From Candidatus Calditenuaceae archaeon (GTDB taxonomy: Archaea; Thermoproteota; Nitrososphaeria_A; Caldarchaeales; Calditenuaceae): a stretch of 64,000 bases of DNA. Made by a program: the position numbers and the translations under genes. The stretch lies in assembly GCA_025058175.1 (NCBI GenBank), contig JANXED010000001.1, positions 186,001-250,000 on the forward strand, read 5' to 3'. Below are positions 24,235 through 32,559 of the stretch, piece after piece. Every line of letters starts with the position of its first letter. Position 1 is the stretch's first letter. The notes under the pieces are model-generated. The model was not told the origin of the DNA and did not search any database. It saw only the letters and a program-made list of their open reading frames with translations.

Positions 24235-24786
24235 ATGTTTTATCTCGTCACGATCGAGGACGTCATAGGCATAGAGCCGAGGGAGTTCGGCGGCCCGTTG
24301 AAGGAGATCGCGATGGAGAAGCTGATCTCGATGTACGAGGGCGTCGTGGACGAGGAGCTGGGGTACGTGATCACGGTCACAGACGTGGAGGTCGACGAGG
24401 TCGGGTTCCTACTGCCAAGGGATCCGGCGTCATACCACAAGGTCAGGTGCACGCTGCTCACCTACATGCCGATGCTGCAGGAGGTCGTGGAGGGCGAGGT
24501 CGTGGACGTAACGGAGTTCGGGGCCTTCGTGAGGGTCGTGACGATAGACGCGCTGCTGCACCTCTCCCAGATCATGGACGACTACGTCTCCCTCGACAAG
24601 AAGAACATGACGTTGGTGGGGAGCAAGACCGGCCTCAAGCTCGGGGTAGGGGACAAGGTGAGGGCGAGGGTCGTCGCGGTCTCTATAAGCGGCGGGAAGG
24701 TCGGGCTCACGACACGCCAGCCCTACCTCGGGAACCTCGAGTGGATCGCGCAGCAGGTCGCACCGAAGCCCGCGGCCAAGAGGTAG
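24235..24786 (+). CDS. rpoE: DNA-directed RNA polymerase subunit Rpo7 (RpoE')
   Basis: A 183-residue Rpb7 homologue. The amino-terminal tip domain (YLVTIEDVIGIEPREFG) and the S1 domain (EGEVVDVTEFGAFVRV, ALLHLSQIMDD) are clear. With Rpo4 it forms the stalk of the archaeal RNA polymerase. The gene runs directly into spt4 with no spacing, the standard archaeal pairing. Confidence 0.96.
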   Translation: MFYLVTIEDVIGIEPREFGGPLKEIAMEKLISMYEGVVDEELGYVITVTDVEVDEVGFLLPRDPASYHKVRCTLLTYMPMLQEVVEGEVVDVTEFGAFVRVVTIDALLHLSQIMDDYVSLDKKNMTLVGSKTGLKLGVGDKVRARVVAVSISGGKVGLTTRQPYLGNLEWIAQQVAPKPAAKR

Positions 24787-24981
24787 ATGAGCTTGCCGAG
24801 GGAGAGGGCGTGCAGGGTCTGCAAGGCGATAACCTCTGAGGATAAGTGCTGGAACTGCGGCTCCACCGACCTCTCCACCTCCTTCTCCGGCATGGTGGTG
24901 ATGCTGGTCCCAGAGGAGTCAGAGATCGCGAGGGCGCTTGGTATCACGAAGCCTGGCAAGTATGCGGTCAGGGTGGAGTGA
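24787..24981 (+). CDS. spt4: Transcription elongation factor Spt4
   Basis: A 64-residue Spt4 with the four-cysteine zinc finger (CRVCKAIT...CWNCGS) and the conserved PEESEIARALGITKPGKYAVRV tail. It partners Spt5 as the universal elongation factor. Its start codon immediately follows the rpo7 stop, and its end overlaps the next gene by 20 bases. Confidence 0.95.
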   Translation: MSLPRERACRVCKAITSEDKCWNCGSTDLSTSFSGMVVMLVPEESEIARALGITKPGKYAVRVE

Positions 24982-25534
24982 GCTCTTCCGGGGCGGCGCG
25001 CGGGCGCTGGTCCTGACGGAGGCCCAGAGGGAGATCCTGAGGAGGCCGATCGGCGATCTGATCCCCGGAAGCCCGGTGGAGACGAGGGAGGCGCTCCGCG
25101 GGTTGCTCGGGGAGGGCACGGCGCTCGTCGTGGCGGTGGGCGACGTGGTCTCCGCGGAGGTCAGCGCGATCATGCCGAAGAGGGTCGTCTACGTGACCGA
25201 CGACAGGAGCAGGAGGACCCCGAGCACCAGGGTCGAGCTCCAGGTCGAGGAGGAGATCCGGTGCGCGAACCCAGCGGGCTCGGTCACGAGGGAGAGCTTC
25301 GAGGCGCTCGAGGCGGCGATCCTCAGGGCCGGTAGGGTGAGGGTGCTCGTGGAGGGAGAGGAGGACCTCCTAGCGCTCGTCGCGGTCTACCTCGCTCCGA
25401 CCGGGTCCCTGGTCCTCTACGGCCAACCTTCGGAGGGCTTGGTGGTGGTCGAGGTGAACGAGGAGAGGAAGAGGTTCGCGTACCTCATCTTCTCCGGGGC
25501 TGTGCCGGTGCGCGAGGCGCCTCCTTCTGCTTGA
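24962..25534 (+). CDS. GTP-dependent dephospho-CoA kinase (DUF359)
   Basis: A 190-residue DUF359 protein, the archaeal enzyme shown to phosphorylate dephospho-CoA with GTP as the last step of CoA synthesis. Conserved segments include IGDLIPG, VAVGDVVS, CANPAGSVT and the VEGEEDLLALVAV motif. The ATG at 24962 lies inside the end of spt4. This gene follows spt4 in many archaea. Its 3' end overlaps the convergent rps27ae gene by 50 bases, an unusually long overlap of two real genes. Confidence 0.92.
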   Translation: MRSGWSELFRGGARALVLTEAQREILRRPIGDLIPGSPVETREALRGLLGEGTALVVAVGDVVSAEVSAIMPKRVVYVTDDRSRRTPSTRVELQVEEEIRCANPAGSVTRESFEALEAAILRAGRVRVLVEGEEDLLALVAVYLAPTGSLVLYGQPSEGLVVVEVNEERKRFAYLIFSGAVPVREAPPSA

Positions 25535-25694
25535 AGATCGTGTGGTGGCACCTGCCGCAGTAGTACCGGTCGCCGTGGTCGGCCATCAGGTAGCCGGTCC
25601 CGCAGACGGGGCAGTAGATCGTCCTCCTGACCAGCTTGCCTTCCTTAGCGACCTCGTAGAGCTTGTAGAGCGGCCTGACGCCGCCTCGTGCCAT
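25485..25694 (-). CDS. rps27ae: 30S ribosomal protein S27ae (eS31)
   Basis: A 69-residue S27ae with the zinc finger CPVCGTGYLMADHGDRYYCGRC. ATG 25694 is chosen over ATG 25706 because the TATA-like box is 28 nt from the former. The usual archaeal neighbour S24e is absent, and the gene faces, rather than follows, the dephospho-CoA kinase. The C-terminal tail APRAPAQPRRR is what causes the 50-base overlap. Confidence 0.93.
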   Translation of the reverse strand: MARGGVRPLYKLYEVAKEGKLVRRTIYCPVCGTGYLMADHGDRYYCGRCHHTIFKQKEAPRAPAQPRRR

Positions 25695-25716
25695 GCCCGT
25701 CCTCATCAGGCTGGCT

Positions 25717-25726
25717 CTAATAAACC
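25717..25726 (-). promoter_or_regulatory. TATA-like box of rps27ae
   Basis: GTTTATTAGA on the minus strand, centred about 28 nt before the ATG at 25694; it touches the stop codon of the upstream acyl-CoA dehydrogenase gene. Confidence 0.6.
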
Positions 25727-25730
25727 CGAG

Positions 25731-26951
25731 TTAGACGTACTCGCGGCCGATGAGCCTCCTCGCGATGATCAGCCTCATCATGTTCTCGGTCCCCTCGGCC
25801 CCGAGGACGTAGCTGAGGGCTCCGAGCCAGGCCCTGACGATCGGCGTCTCCTTGTAGTAGGCCGCTCCGCCGAACCACTTCATCACCTCGTGGCCTATCT
25901 CGACGGCCAGTGCGGCGCACTTCAGCTTCGACATCGCGCCGTAGAGCGCCACGTCTCCTAGGTCGACGCTCCCGTCCCTCTCGACGTAGTACTTGTCGGC
26001 GACCCAGGCGGCCTTGTAGCAGAGGAGCCTCGCGGCCTCGAGCTCTTTAGCGAGGTCCGCGAACCTGAAGCTGATGGCCTGGTAGCTGGCTATCGGCTTG
26101 CCGAAGACCACCCTCTGCTTGATCCACTCCCTCCCGGCGTCGAGCATCCACCTGGCGGACCCGACCGTGATCGCACCGATCATGGACCTGGCGAGGTTGA
26201 AGCCCTCCATCGCGATCCTGAACCCTCCGTTGACGTCGCCGATCCTGAAGGCGTCGGGGACTCGGGTCCCGTTGAAGGTCACGACCGACGTGTCGAGCCC
26301 CTTCCTCCCGATCTCGGTCCAAGGCCTGAAGCTTATGCTTCCGTCCCTGACCCCCTTTCTCTTCATCAGGACGAGGAAGTCGGTGATCGTGTTGTGCTTC
26401 GCCCTCGGGTCGCCGGTCCTAGCGATCGTGAACCACCCACCTCCCCACGGCAGGGACTCGATGACTCCCGGGAGCGAGACCATGCTCTTCTCGCCCGTCA
26501 CGACCCACTCGTCGCCTTCCCTCACCGCCAGGAGCCTGACGTCGGAGACGTCGCTGCCGCCGTGCGCCTCGGTGCTCGCGATCCCTATCGCCGCCCTTCC
26601 CCTCGCGACCTCTGGGAGCACCTCGGACCTCGCCTCGTCGGACCCGTAGAGCTGAAAGACGTAGGGCCATGAGGACTGGATGATGAAGAGGACCGCGAGC
26701 GACAGAGCCGGTGCGTGGTAGGCCAGCTCCTCGCCCGCGATCGCGGCCTCGGTGAAGGTCCCTCCCTGCCCGGAGTACTCCTCCGAGAGGGTGAGGGCGT
26801 AGATCCCGTTCTCAGCCATCCTGCGGACCAGATCGGGGTCGATGACACCGCTCTCGTCGATCTCGATCCAGACCGGCTCGACGTAGCGCTTGCAGAACTC
26901 CCTCACCGACTCCCTGAAGACCCTGTGGTCGGGAGACTCCGAGAAGTCCAC
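25731..26951 (-). CDS. Acyl-CoA dehydrogenase
   Basis: A 406-residue flavin acyl-CoA dehydrogenase. The amino terminus VDFSESPDHRVFRESVREF is family-typical. TEAHGGSDV contributes flavin contacts, and YVLGAEGTENMMRLIIAR near the C-terminus sits in the region of the catalytic base of short-chain enzymes. It oxidises an acyl-CoA to the 2,3-enoyl-CoA. The GTG at 26951 is preferred over 26975: a TATA-like box is 27 nt from the former. The MaoC pair at 10295 could act on such enoyl-CoA products, which is inference. Confidence 0.92.
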   Translation of the reverse strand: MDFSESPDHRVFRESVREFCKRYVEPVWIEIDESGVIDPDLVRRMAENGIYALTLSEEYSGQGGTFTEAAIAGEELAYHAPALSLAVLFIIQSSWPYVFQLYGSDEARSEVLPEVARGRAAIGIASTEAHGGSDVSDVRLLAVREGDEWVVTGEKSMVSLPGVIESLPWGGGWFTIARTGDPRAKHNTITDFLVLMKRKGVRDGSISFRPWTEIGRKGLDTSVVTFNGTRVPDAFRIGDVNGGFRIAMEGFNLARSMIGAITVGSARWMLDAGREWIKQRVVFGKPIASYQAISFRFADLAKELEAARLLCYKAAWVADKYYVERDGSVDLGDVALYGAMSKLKCAALAVEIGHEVMKWFGGAAYYKETPIVRAWLGALSYVLGAEGTENMMRLIIARRLIGREYV

Positions 26952-26972
26952 GGCAGCAGAGCTTAACCCAAT

Positions 26973-26982
26973 CACATAAACG
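26973..26982 (-). promoter_or_regulatory. TATA-like box of acyl-CoA dehydrogenase
   Basis: CGTTTATGTG on the minus strand, 27 nt before the GTG at 26951. It lies over the codons of the alternative longer start, which argues against that start. Confidence 0.55.
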
Positions 26983-27030
26983 TGTGACCTGGACTCTCAA
27001 ATAGGCCTCCGGACCTGTGTGATGGGCTTG

Positions 27031-27939
27031 ATGATGAGGTTGACCTTCGTCGGGACCGGAGGAGGCATGCCGACCCCCGAGAGGGCGCTTCCCTCGCTGG
27101 CTGTGAGGTTCGCGGGGAGCCTCCTGATTTTCGACTGCGGCGAGGGGACGCAGAGGCAGCTCCTGAGGGCGGGCCTCGGGTTCCCGGAGAGCACGCACGT
27201 CTTCGTCACGCACCTCCACGCGGACCACTACCTCGGCCTCGCGGGCCTGATCGCGACGATGGACCTCCTGAGGAGGGAGGCGCCGCTCTTCGTCTATGGC
27301 CCCGAAGGGATCGGAGAGTCCCTGGAGATGATCCTGAAGGGCGCGAGGCTGAACCCGGGATTCGACGTGGTCGTGAAGGAGGTGGGCGAGGGCGAGGTGA
27401 TGAGCGCGAGGGACTTCGTCGTCGAGGCGATATGGTCGAGGCACACGGTCCCCTCGCTCTCTTACAGGATCAGGGAGCGTGACAGGCCCGGGAAGGTGAA
27501 CGTCGAGCTCCTCGAGTCGATAGGGCTCCCGAGGGGCCCGCTCTGGGGCGAGCTTCAAAGGGGGAGGGCGGTCCTGCACGGCGGGAGAACGATCAGGCCC
27601 GAGGAGGCCGTCGGCCCTCCGAGGAAGGGGAGGGTGGTGGTCTACTCCGGTGACTCGGCGCCCTTCGAAGGGATGGTCGAGTTCGCGCGGGGGGCCGACG
27701 TCCTGATCCACGAGAGCACCTACGACAGCAGCCTCAAGTCTAGAGCCGAGGAGGACCTCCACTCGACCGCAGCCGATGCTGCGACGATCGCGCTGAGGGC
27801 AGGCGCGAAGCTGCTAGTCCTCTACCACCTCAGCTCGAGGTACAGGGGGAGGTGGAACCTGCTCCTGGAGGAGGCGAGGTCGATCTTCCCGAACGTCATC
27901 TTACCAGAGGACCTCCAGTCGGTCGAGGTGAAGCACTAG
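27031..27939 (+). CDS. rnz: Ribonuclease Z (tRNA 3' processing endonuclease)
   Basis: A 302-residue metallo-beta-lactamase-fold nuclease. It has LTFVGTGGGMPTPER at the start, the zinc motif THLHADHYLGL, an ESTYD motif and the late YHLSSRY motif. It removes the 3' trailer of tRNA precursors. Starts at 27019 (GTG), 27022, 27031 or 27034 are all in frame; a CTCAAATAG box favours 27031. Family length is normal. Confidence 0.9.
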   Translation: MMRLTFVGTGGGMPTPERALPSLAVRFAGSLLIFDCGEGTQRQLLRAGLGFPESTHVFVTHLHADHYLGLAGLIATMDLLRREAPLFVYGPEGIGESLEMILKGARLNPGFDVVVKEVGEGEVMSARDFVVEAIWSRHTVPSLSYRIRERDRPGKVNVELLESIGLPRGPLWGELQRGRAVLHGGRTIRPEEAVGPPRKGRVVVYSGDSAPFEGMVEFARGADVLIHESTYDSSLKSRAEEDLHSTAADAATIALRAGAKLLVLYHLSSRYRGRWNLLLEEARSIFPNVILPEDLQSVEVKH

Positions 27940-28406
27940 AGCTGCCTCGGGCCGCCAGGCTGAAGCGTGAAGGCCTTCGGCGGCCAGACCGAGAGGTCGA
28001 TGTAACCCTTCAACACCGAGAGCAGGTCGTAGGTCCTCAGAGTCCTCGGCGGTGATCCGTCCGCCTCCCTCACGACTGACCAGTCCTGCTTGACGATCAG
28101 GTGGGAGTCGTCGGGGTCAGCCGCGTCGACTGATATCCTGGATCCTGGGGAGGCCCTGACCGCGATCGCGTCCGGAGGCAGCGATCCCACGCCCTGCCTC
28201 GCGACGACCAGCCACCGCTCACCTGAGTTCGGGGGGATTGAGCCGAGGATCCCGTCAGTCGACGAAATCGGGCCCATCGGCCTCTCGCCTGCGAGCACGG
28301 CGCCGCATGCCCTGCACCTCCAGGCCTCGAGGACTTTCAGGAGCTCCTCGCCGACGAGGACGTTGCACGCTCCGATGTAAAGGTAGTCGTGGGTCTCGCA
28401 GCCCAT
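27936..28406 (-). CDS. Cysteine-containing hypothetical protein coupled to MBL-fold gene
   Basis: A 156-residue protein of unknown family. The start GCETHDYLYIGACNVL and a CRACG pair near residue 32 could bind a metal. The rest is a beta-rich soluble domain without membrane segments. The ATG at 28406 comes two bases after the stop of the metallo-beta-lactamase-fold gene, so they share an mRNA. A much longer open frame through 29387 is a shadow of that gene. Confidence 0.65.
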   Translation of the reverse strand: MGCETHDYLYIGACNVLVGEELLKVLEAWRCRACGAVLAGERPMGPISSTDGILGSIPPNSGERWLVVARQGVGSLPPDAIAVRASPGSRISVDAADPDDSHLIVKQDWSVVREADGSPPRTLRTYDLLSVLKGYIDLSVWPPKAFTLQPGGPRQL

Positions 28407-28408
28407 CC

Positions 28409-29086
28409 TCAACCCTCCGGCTCCAGGATCTCGACCCTCACGCCCGCGAGGGACTTGAACCTCTCCGCGTCCCTCGAGGTCCCGACGATCTCTCCGAAGT
28501 GCATCGGGATCGCGAGCTTGGGCATGATCGCCTTCGCGGCCTCGGCGGCCTCCTCCGCGGTCATGACGTAGGTCCCGCTCACAGGGAGGAGCGCGACGTC
28601 GACGCCCTTCAGCTGAGCGAGCTCGGGGACGTTGTCCGTGTCTCCCGCGTGGTAGACCCTCACGCCAGCGAGTTCGATCACGTAGCCCACGCCCCCGTAC
28701 TCCCTCGGGTGGAAGGGGACCCCAGGCGCCCTGAACTTGTTGACGTTGTAGGCGGGCACGGCCCGATACCTGACGCCGGCCTGCTCGCCAAAGCTCCCAG
28801 GCTCGACGAACTCCTTGACCCTGCACTTGAGGTCCCTGAGTGCCCCAGAGCAGTTCTTCGCCGCGACGATTGCGGTCCTCTCCCTGTCGACGAAGGGCTC
28901 GAGGTCCTTCAGCGAGCAGTGGTCGAAGTGGTCGTGGGTGACGAATGCGACGTCGGCCTTCACCTGCCTCTTCGGTCTGACGTTGTACGGGTCGATGACG
29001 ACCGTCTTTCCGGCGCCGGTGAGGAGGAAGCCGTCGTGGCGCAGCCACGTGACCGTGAGCTCCCCGAAGGTGACGCTGGACGGCAC
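28409..29086 (-). CDS. Metallo-beta-lactamase-fold hydrolase (UlaG/UPF0173-like)
   Basis: A 225-residue MBL-fold protein. The metal motif is THDHFDH, the strand VVIDPYNVRP precedes it, YHAGDTDN supplies the bridging aspartate, and PMHFGEIVG the last histidine. UPF0173/UlaG-like enzymes hydrolyse varied phosphodiester or lactone substrates; the substrate here is unknown. The GTG start at 29086 is the first in frame with a family-like beginning (VTWLRHDGF). Confidence 0.88.
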   Translation of the reverse strand: MPSSVTFGELTVTWLRHDGFLLTGAGKTVVIDPYNVRPKRQVKADVAFVTHDHFDHCSLKDLEPFVDRERTAIVAAKNCSGALRDLKCRVKEFVEPGSFGEQAGVRYRAVPAYNVNKFRAPGVPFHPREYGGVGYVIELAGVRVYHAGDTDNVPELAQLKGVDVALLPVSGTYVMTAEEAAEAAKAIMPKLAIPMHFGEIVGTSRDAERFKSLAGVRVEILEPEG

Positions 29087-29116
29087 ACAGATTTTCCTTG
29101 AGCCCCAGATAAGAAC

Positions 29117-29398
29117 TTAGCCGCGAAATTGGACCCAACCGAGCCTTGCGAGCCGACTCTGCAACGTCTCCTCGAGCCTCTTTATCCGCCTGAAGCCGTC
29201 GTCGGACCCGAAGAGGAGCTCGTTGAACCCAACGAGGAACCTCACGACCCTCACCCTGGGCTCGGCCCTCGCGACCCTCCTCAGGGCGCAGGAGACGTTC
29301 GAGCAGAGGGCCTCCGCGACCCCGCTCAGGACGACGAGCTCGACGTTGTCGGGTGAGAGGACGTTGCCGCAGGCGCAGACGGGCCACCCGTCGCTCAT
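29117..29398 (-). CDS. Small zinc-binding hypothetical protein
   Basis: A 93-residue protein with four cysteines in two pairs (VCACG near the start, CSNVSC about 25 residues later) followed by a basic helical region ending RLARLGWVQFRG. It is not recognised. ATG 29398 is placed by the bidirectional TATA block about 27 nt upstream, so the mRNA is leaderless; the longer frame to 29473 crosses the promoter and is rejected. Confidence 0.65.
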   Translation of the reverse strand: MSDGWPVCACGNVLSPDNVELVVLSGVAEALCSNVSCALRRVARAEPRVRVVRFLVGFNELLFGSDDGFRRIKRLEETLQSRLARLGWVQFRG

Positions 29399-29417
29399 CG
29401 GCCGGCCGCGATGACGG

Positions 29418-29430
29418 TTTAATTTATAGG
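29418..29430. promoter_or_regulatory. Shared bidirectional TATA block
   Basis: TTTAATTTATAGG. On the minus strand it reads CCTATAAATTAAA, centred about 27 nt before ATG 29398. On the plus strand it lies 25-28 nt before the in-frame TTG at 29450 of tatD. One A/T element appears to serve both divergent genes. Confidence 0.55.
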
Positions 29431-29434
29431 TGCC

Positions 29435-30190
29435 ATGTTCGCGGTAGCGTTGCTGGTCGACGTCCATGCCCACCTCACGGACCCGAGGCTGATCGCAAGG
29501 CTGGGGACGGTGCTGGCTTCCGCGGCCGCCGCGGGGGTCTGGAGGGTCGTGACCTGCGGGGTCGGGCCCGAGGACTCCGAGAGGGCCCTTGAGATCGTCG
29601 ACGGGCGCGTCAGGGCGTCGCTGGGCGTCGCGCCCTACGACCTCAGGGGGTACGAGCAGGTGATCCGGCTGATCGAGCGGAAAGCCGGCGAGGTCGACGC
29701 GGTCGGCGAGGTCGGTCTGGACCTCTACAGGGGCTCAAAGGAGACGTTGGGGGAGCAAACGAGGGTCTTCAGGGAGTTCATCCGGCTCGCCAAGGAGCTC
29801 GACAAGCCGGTCGTGGTCCATAGCAGGAACGCCGGTAAGCTCGCGATCGAGGTGCTCCTCCATGAGGGCGCGGAGAGGGTCGTGATGCACGCCTACGACG
29901 GCGACGTCTCGGCCGCGAGGAGGGCCGCGGAGAGGGGCTTCAAGTTCTCGATACCTCCGAGGATCGCCGAGTCGGAACAGAAGAGGTCGCTGGTTCGGAG
30001 GCTTCCGCTCGAGGCCTTGCTCCTGGAGACCGACTCGCCCTGGCTCGGGCCCTCGAAGGGCTCGCTCAACGAGCCGAAGAACGCCTGGATCTCGGTCGAG
30101 TGGATCGCGAGGGTCAAGTCGGTCCCGCCGCAAAGGGTCGTCGAGGCCACTTATCGGAACGCGCTGGAGACCTTCGGCTGGACGGACTGA
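29435..30190 (+). CDS. tatD: TatD-family metal-dependent DNase/hydrolase
   Basis: A 251-residue TIM-barrel amidohydrolase of the TatD group. It has VDVHAHLTD (first metal site), AVGEVGLD, VVHSRNA and LLLETDSPWLG (late aspartate). TatD proteins are 3'-5' DNases or related hydrolases. The ATG at 29435 gives the whole frame, but if the mRNA is leaderless from the shared TATA block, translation would start at TTG 29450. Both preserve the domain. Confidence 0.9.
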   Translation: MFAVALLVDVHAHLTDPRLIARLGTVLASAAAAGVWRVVTCGVGPEDSERALEIVDGRVRASLGVAPYDLRGYEQVIRLIERKAGEVDAVGEVGLDLYRGSKETLGEQTRVFREFIRLAKELDKPVVVHSRNAGKLAIEVLLHEGAERVVMHAYDGDVSAARRAAERGFKFSIPPRIAESEQKRSLVRRLPLEALLLETDSPWLGPSKGSLNEPKNAWISVEWIARVKSVPPQRVVEATYRNALETFGWTD

Positions 30191-30268
30191 CCGATCTAAG
30201 CCTTCGCCGCGAGCCGCGCTCAGTTCTGGGTGGCAAATCTTATCTATTGGATAGATCGACCAGACCTG

Positions 30269-31549
30269 ATGTCCCAGACGGGTTTCGTTGGCAAGACCTC
30301 CCAGACCGTGGCAGCGGTGCTGATCGCGGTCTCGCTGATCACGGGGTTCGTGTTCGGCGCAGCGGCCGCACCGGCGATCTTCCCGCCACCTACCCGGACT
30401 CAGACCGTCACACAGACCGCGACGCTGGCGACGACGGTGGTCCGGACGACCCAAGTGGTAACGACATCCCTCGTGGTAACAACGTCGCTCGTCACGGTAA
30501 CGCAGCGGGTCGAGGTCGTCGAGCCTCCGGTCAAGTACGCGAAGCTCTTCAGCATCGAGAGGAGGGACGGGTTCACCGTCCTCAGGGACGGGGTCAACAG
30601 GACGATCCTTCTGGTGCCGAAGGGCAGGACCGCGCCCGACATAAAGGCGGACCTCGTCGTGACGGTTCCGGTCGAGCGGATGGTCCTGATGTCAGCGACC
30701 CACGTGGCGCTGATCGAGAGGCTGAGGGAGTACGCGCCCGACTTGCTGACCAGGGTCAAGGGAATAATGTGGGGGAACTCCTATCGGTGGTTCTTCCCGG
30801 AGATCGATAAGGCCCTGAAGGACGGCAGGATCGCTGACGTCGGGGCCGCGTTTTCGCCGAACTACGAGGCGATCGTCGCGCTGAGGCCCGACCTGGTCAT
30901 GATCTACACGTACCCCGGCGACCCGATACCGTCGAAGCTCGCTGAGCTGAAGCTGCCGTACGTCGTCAACAGCGAGTACCTTGAGGACACGCTGCTCGGG
31001 AGGTTCGAGTGGATCAAGTTCGTCGGCGCGTTCCTCGGGTTGGACGAGGAGGCCAGGACCGTCTTCAGGTACGTCGAGGCGTCCTATCAGCTGACCGTTG
31101 AGAAGGTGGCTGGCGCGATCGACGCGAAGCTGGCGACCCCGAAGAAGATCGTCTGGTTCTCGGTCTTCAGGGGCACGGTCTACGTCGCGGCCGGAGGTAG
31201 CTACGTCGCCAAGGCGATCGGCGACCTCAAGGGGGTCTACGCCTTCTCGGACGTCAGGGGGACCGGGAGCGGCACCGTGACGATGGAGGAGCTGGTGAAG
31301 CGGGCCGCTGACGCGGACGTGATCATGCTCTCGACCGACCTGGTGGCGTCGCTGGACGCGCTGCTGGCTGAGGTTCCTGGCCTCGCTGGGTCGAAGGCGG
31401 TGAGGGAGGGCCGGGTCTTCAGGTACAACTCGAACATCTTCCAGCTCGGCTACTACGACACTGAGGGTTGGTTCAGGGACCTTGCGGCGGTCCTCTACCC
31501 GGAGCTTTTCAAGGACCACCAGCTGAACTACTACGTTAGGCTCCGGTGA
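30269..31549 (+). CDS. btuF: Cobalamin/iron-complex ABC transporter substrate-binding protein
   Basis: A 426-residue secreted lipid- or membrane-anchored binding protein. A signal/anchor helix lies at residues 10-34. A Thr/Val-rich stalk of about 40 residues (TQTVTQTATLATTVV and similar) follows, typical of archaeal surface binding proteins. The type III binding domain then carries VERMVLMSATHVALIERL and ALRPDLVMIYTYPG. ATG 30269 is placed by an AATCTTATC box about 29 nt upstream. The stop overlaps the permease start. Cobalamin is the favoured cargo given the B12-dependent genes nearby, but iron-siderophore is possible. Confidence 0.85.
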   Translation: MSQTGFVGKTSQTVAAVLIAVSLITGFVFGAAAAPAIFPPPTRTQTVTQTATLATTVVRTTQVVTTSLVVTTSLVTVTQRVEVVEPPVKYAKLFSIERRDGFTVLRDGVNRTILLVPKGRTAPDIKADLVVTVPVERMVLMSATHVALIERLREYAPDLLTRVKGIMWGNSYRWFFPEIDKALKDGRIADVGAAFSPNYEAIVALRPDLVMIYTYPGDPIPSKLAELKLPYVVNSEYLEDTLLGRFEWIKFVGAFLGLDEEARTVFRYVEASYQLTVEKVAGAIDAKLATPKKIVWFSVFRGTVYVAAGGSYVAKAIGDLKGVYAFSDVRGTGSGTVTMEELVKRAADADVIMLSTDLVASLDALLAEVPGLAGSKAVREGRVFRYNSNIFQLGYYDTEGWFRDLAAVLYPELFKDHQLNYYVRLR

Positions 31550-32559
31550 CCCGATTTTTGAGGCACTGGCCGCTCCCGCTCCTCGGAGCCTCTTTATTCG
31601 GTTCCTTGCTCCTCTCGGTCTCGACGGGGACGGTCAGGATACCCTTTGAGGTAGCGGTCGCCCACGTCTTCGGGCTTAGCTCCGCCGACCGCGTCACCGC
31701 GGCCGTCCTCGACATCAGGACGCTGAGGGTGTTGGCGGCGGCGATCACCGGCGCGTGCCTCGGCGCCTCCGGGGCCCTGCTCCAGTCGCTCTTCCGAAAC
31801 CCCCTCGCGGACCCGTTCGTCCTCGGGATATCGTCGGGCTCGTCGCTCGCGATCGCGCTGACGCTGGTCTTCGGACTCGGGGGCGGCCTGATCTCCCAGT
31901 ACGACCCCTATGCCCTTTACGCGGCAGGAGCGGTCGGCGCCCTCCTCACGTCGCTCCTGGTCATCTCGCTCTCGTCGGTGGTCCAGTCGGTCTCCTCGAT
32001 CGTCCTCGTCGGCGTGATGATCGGGTACCTTAACTCCGGGCTTACCGCCCTCGTGGTCTTCCTCTCGGAGGTCGAGAGGGCCAGGGCCTTCAGCTTCTGG
32101 ACGCTCGGGAGCTTCGGGGCCGCGAAGTGGTCGATCCTCCTCCCGCTCCTTCCGGTCTCGGTCGCGACGCTCCTCACTATGCTCCTCATGGCGAAGCCCC
32201 TGAACGCACTAGCTTTCGGGGACGAGACCGCGGTCTCGATGGGCGTGAGGCTCAGACTAACGAACGTCGCGACGGTCGCGGTGGCGGCCTCTGCGCTCAG
32301 TGCCTCGACGTTGATCGCGGGGCCGATCGGCTTCATCGGGCTCGCCTCCGCCCATATCGTGAAGCTGACCCTTGACACCTCCGACAACAGAGTCGTGATC
32401 CCGCTCTCTGCGGTCGTCGGCGCGACGGTCGCGATCCTTTCCGACCTCGCCGCGAGGTCGCTGTTGGCTCCGCTCGACCTCCCGGTCACGGCGGTCACCT
32501 CGATCTTCGGCGCTCCGCTCCTCGTGTTCCTGGTCCTCAGGAGGAGGGCGTGGAGTTGA
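31546..32559 (+). CDS. btuC: FecCD/BtuC-type ABC transporter permease
   Basis: A 337-residue polytopic permease with about nine or ten hydrophobic helices. The FecCD signature segments ACLGASGALLQSLFRNPLADPF and GPIGFIGLASAHI (EAA-like coupling loop) are clear. It forms the membrane channel of the importer. The GTG at 31546 overlaps the btuF stop as GTGA, and its 3' end overlaps the ATPase gene by ten bases: a tight three-gene unit. Confidence 0.93.
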   Translation: MTRFLRHWPLPLLGASLFGSLLLSVSTGTVRIPFEVAVAHVFGLSSADRVTAAVLDIRTLRVLAAAITGACLGASGALLQSLFRNPLADPFVLGISSGSSLAIALTLVFGLGGGLISQYDPYALYAAGAVGALLTSLLVISLSSVVQSVSSIVLVGVMIGYLNSGLTALVVFLSEVERARAFSFWTLGSFGAAKWSILLPLLPVSVATLLTMLLMAKPLNALAFGDETAVSMGVRLRLTNVATVAVAASALSASTLIAGPIGFIGLASAHIVKLTLDTSDNRVVIPLSAVVGATVAILSDLAARSLLAPLDLPVTAVTSIFGAPLLVFLVLRRRAWS

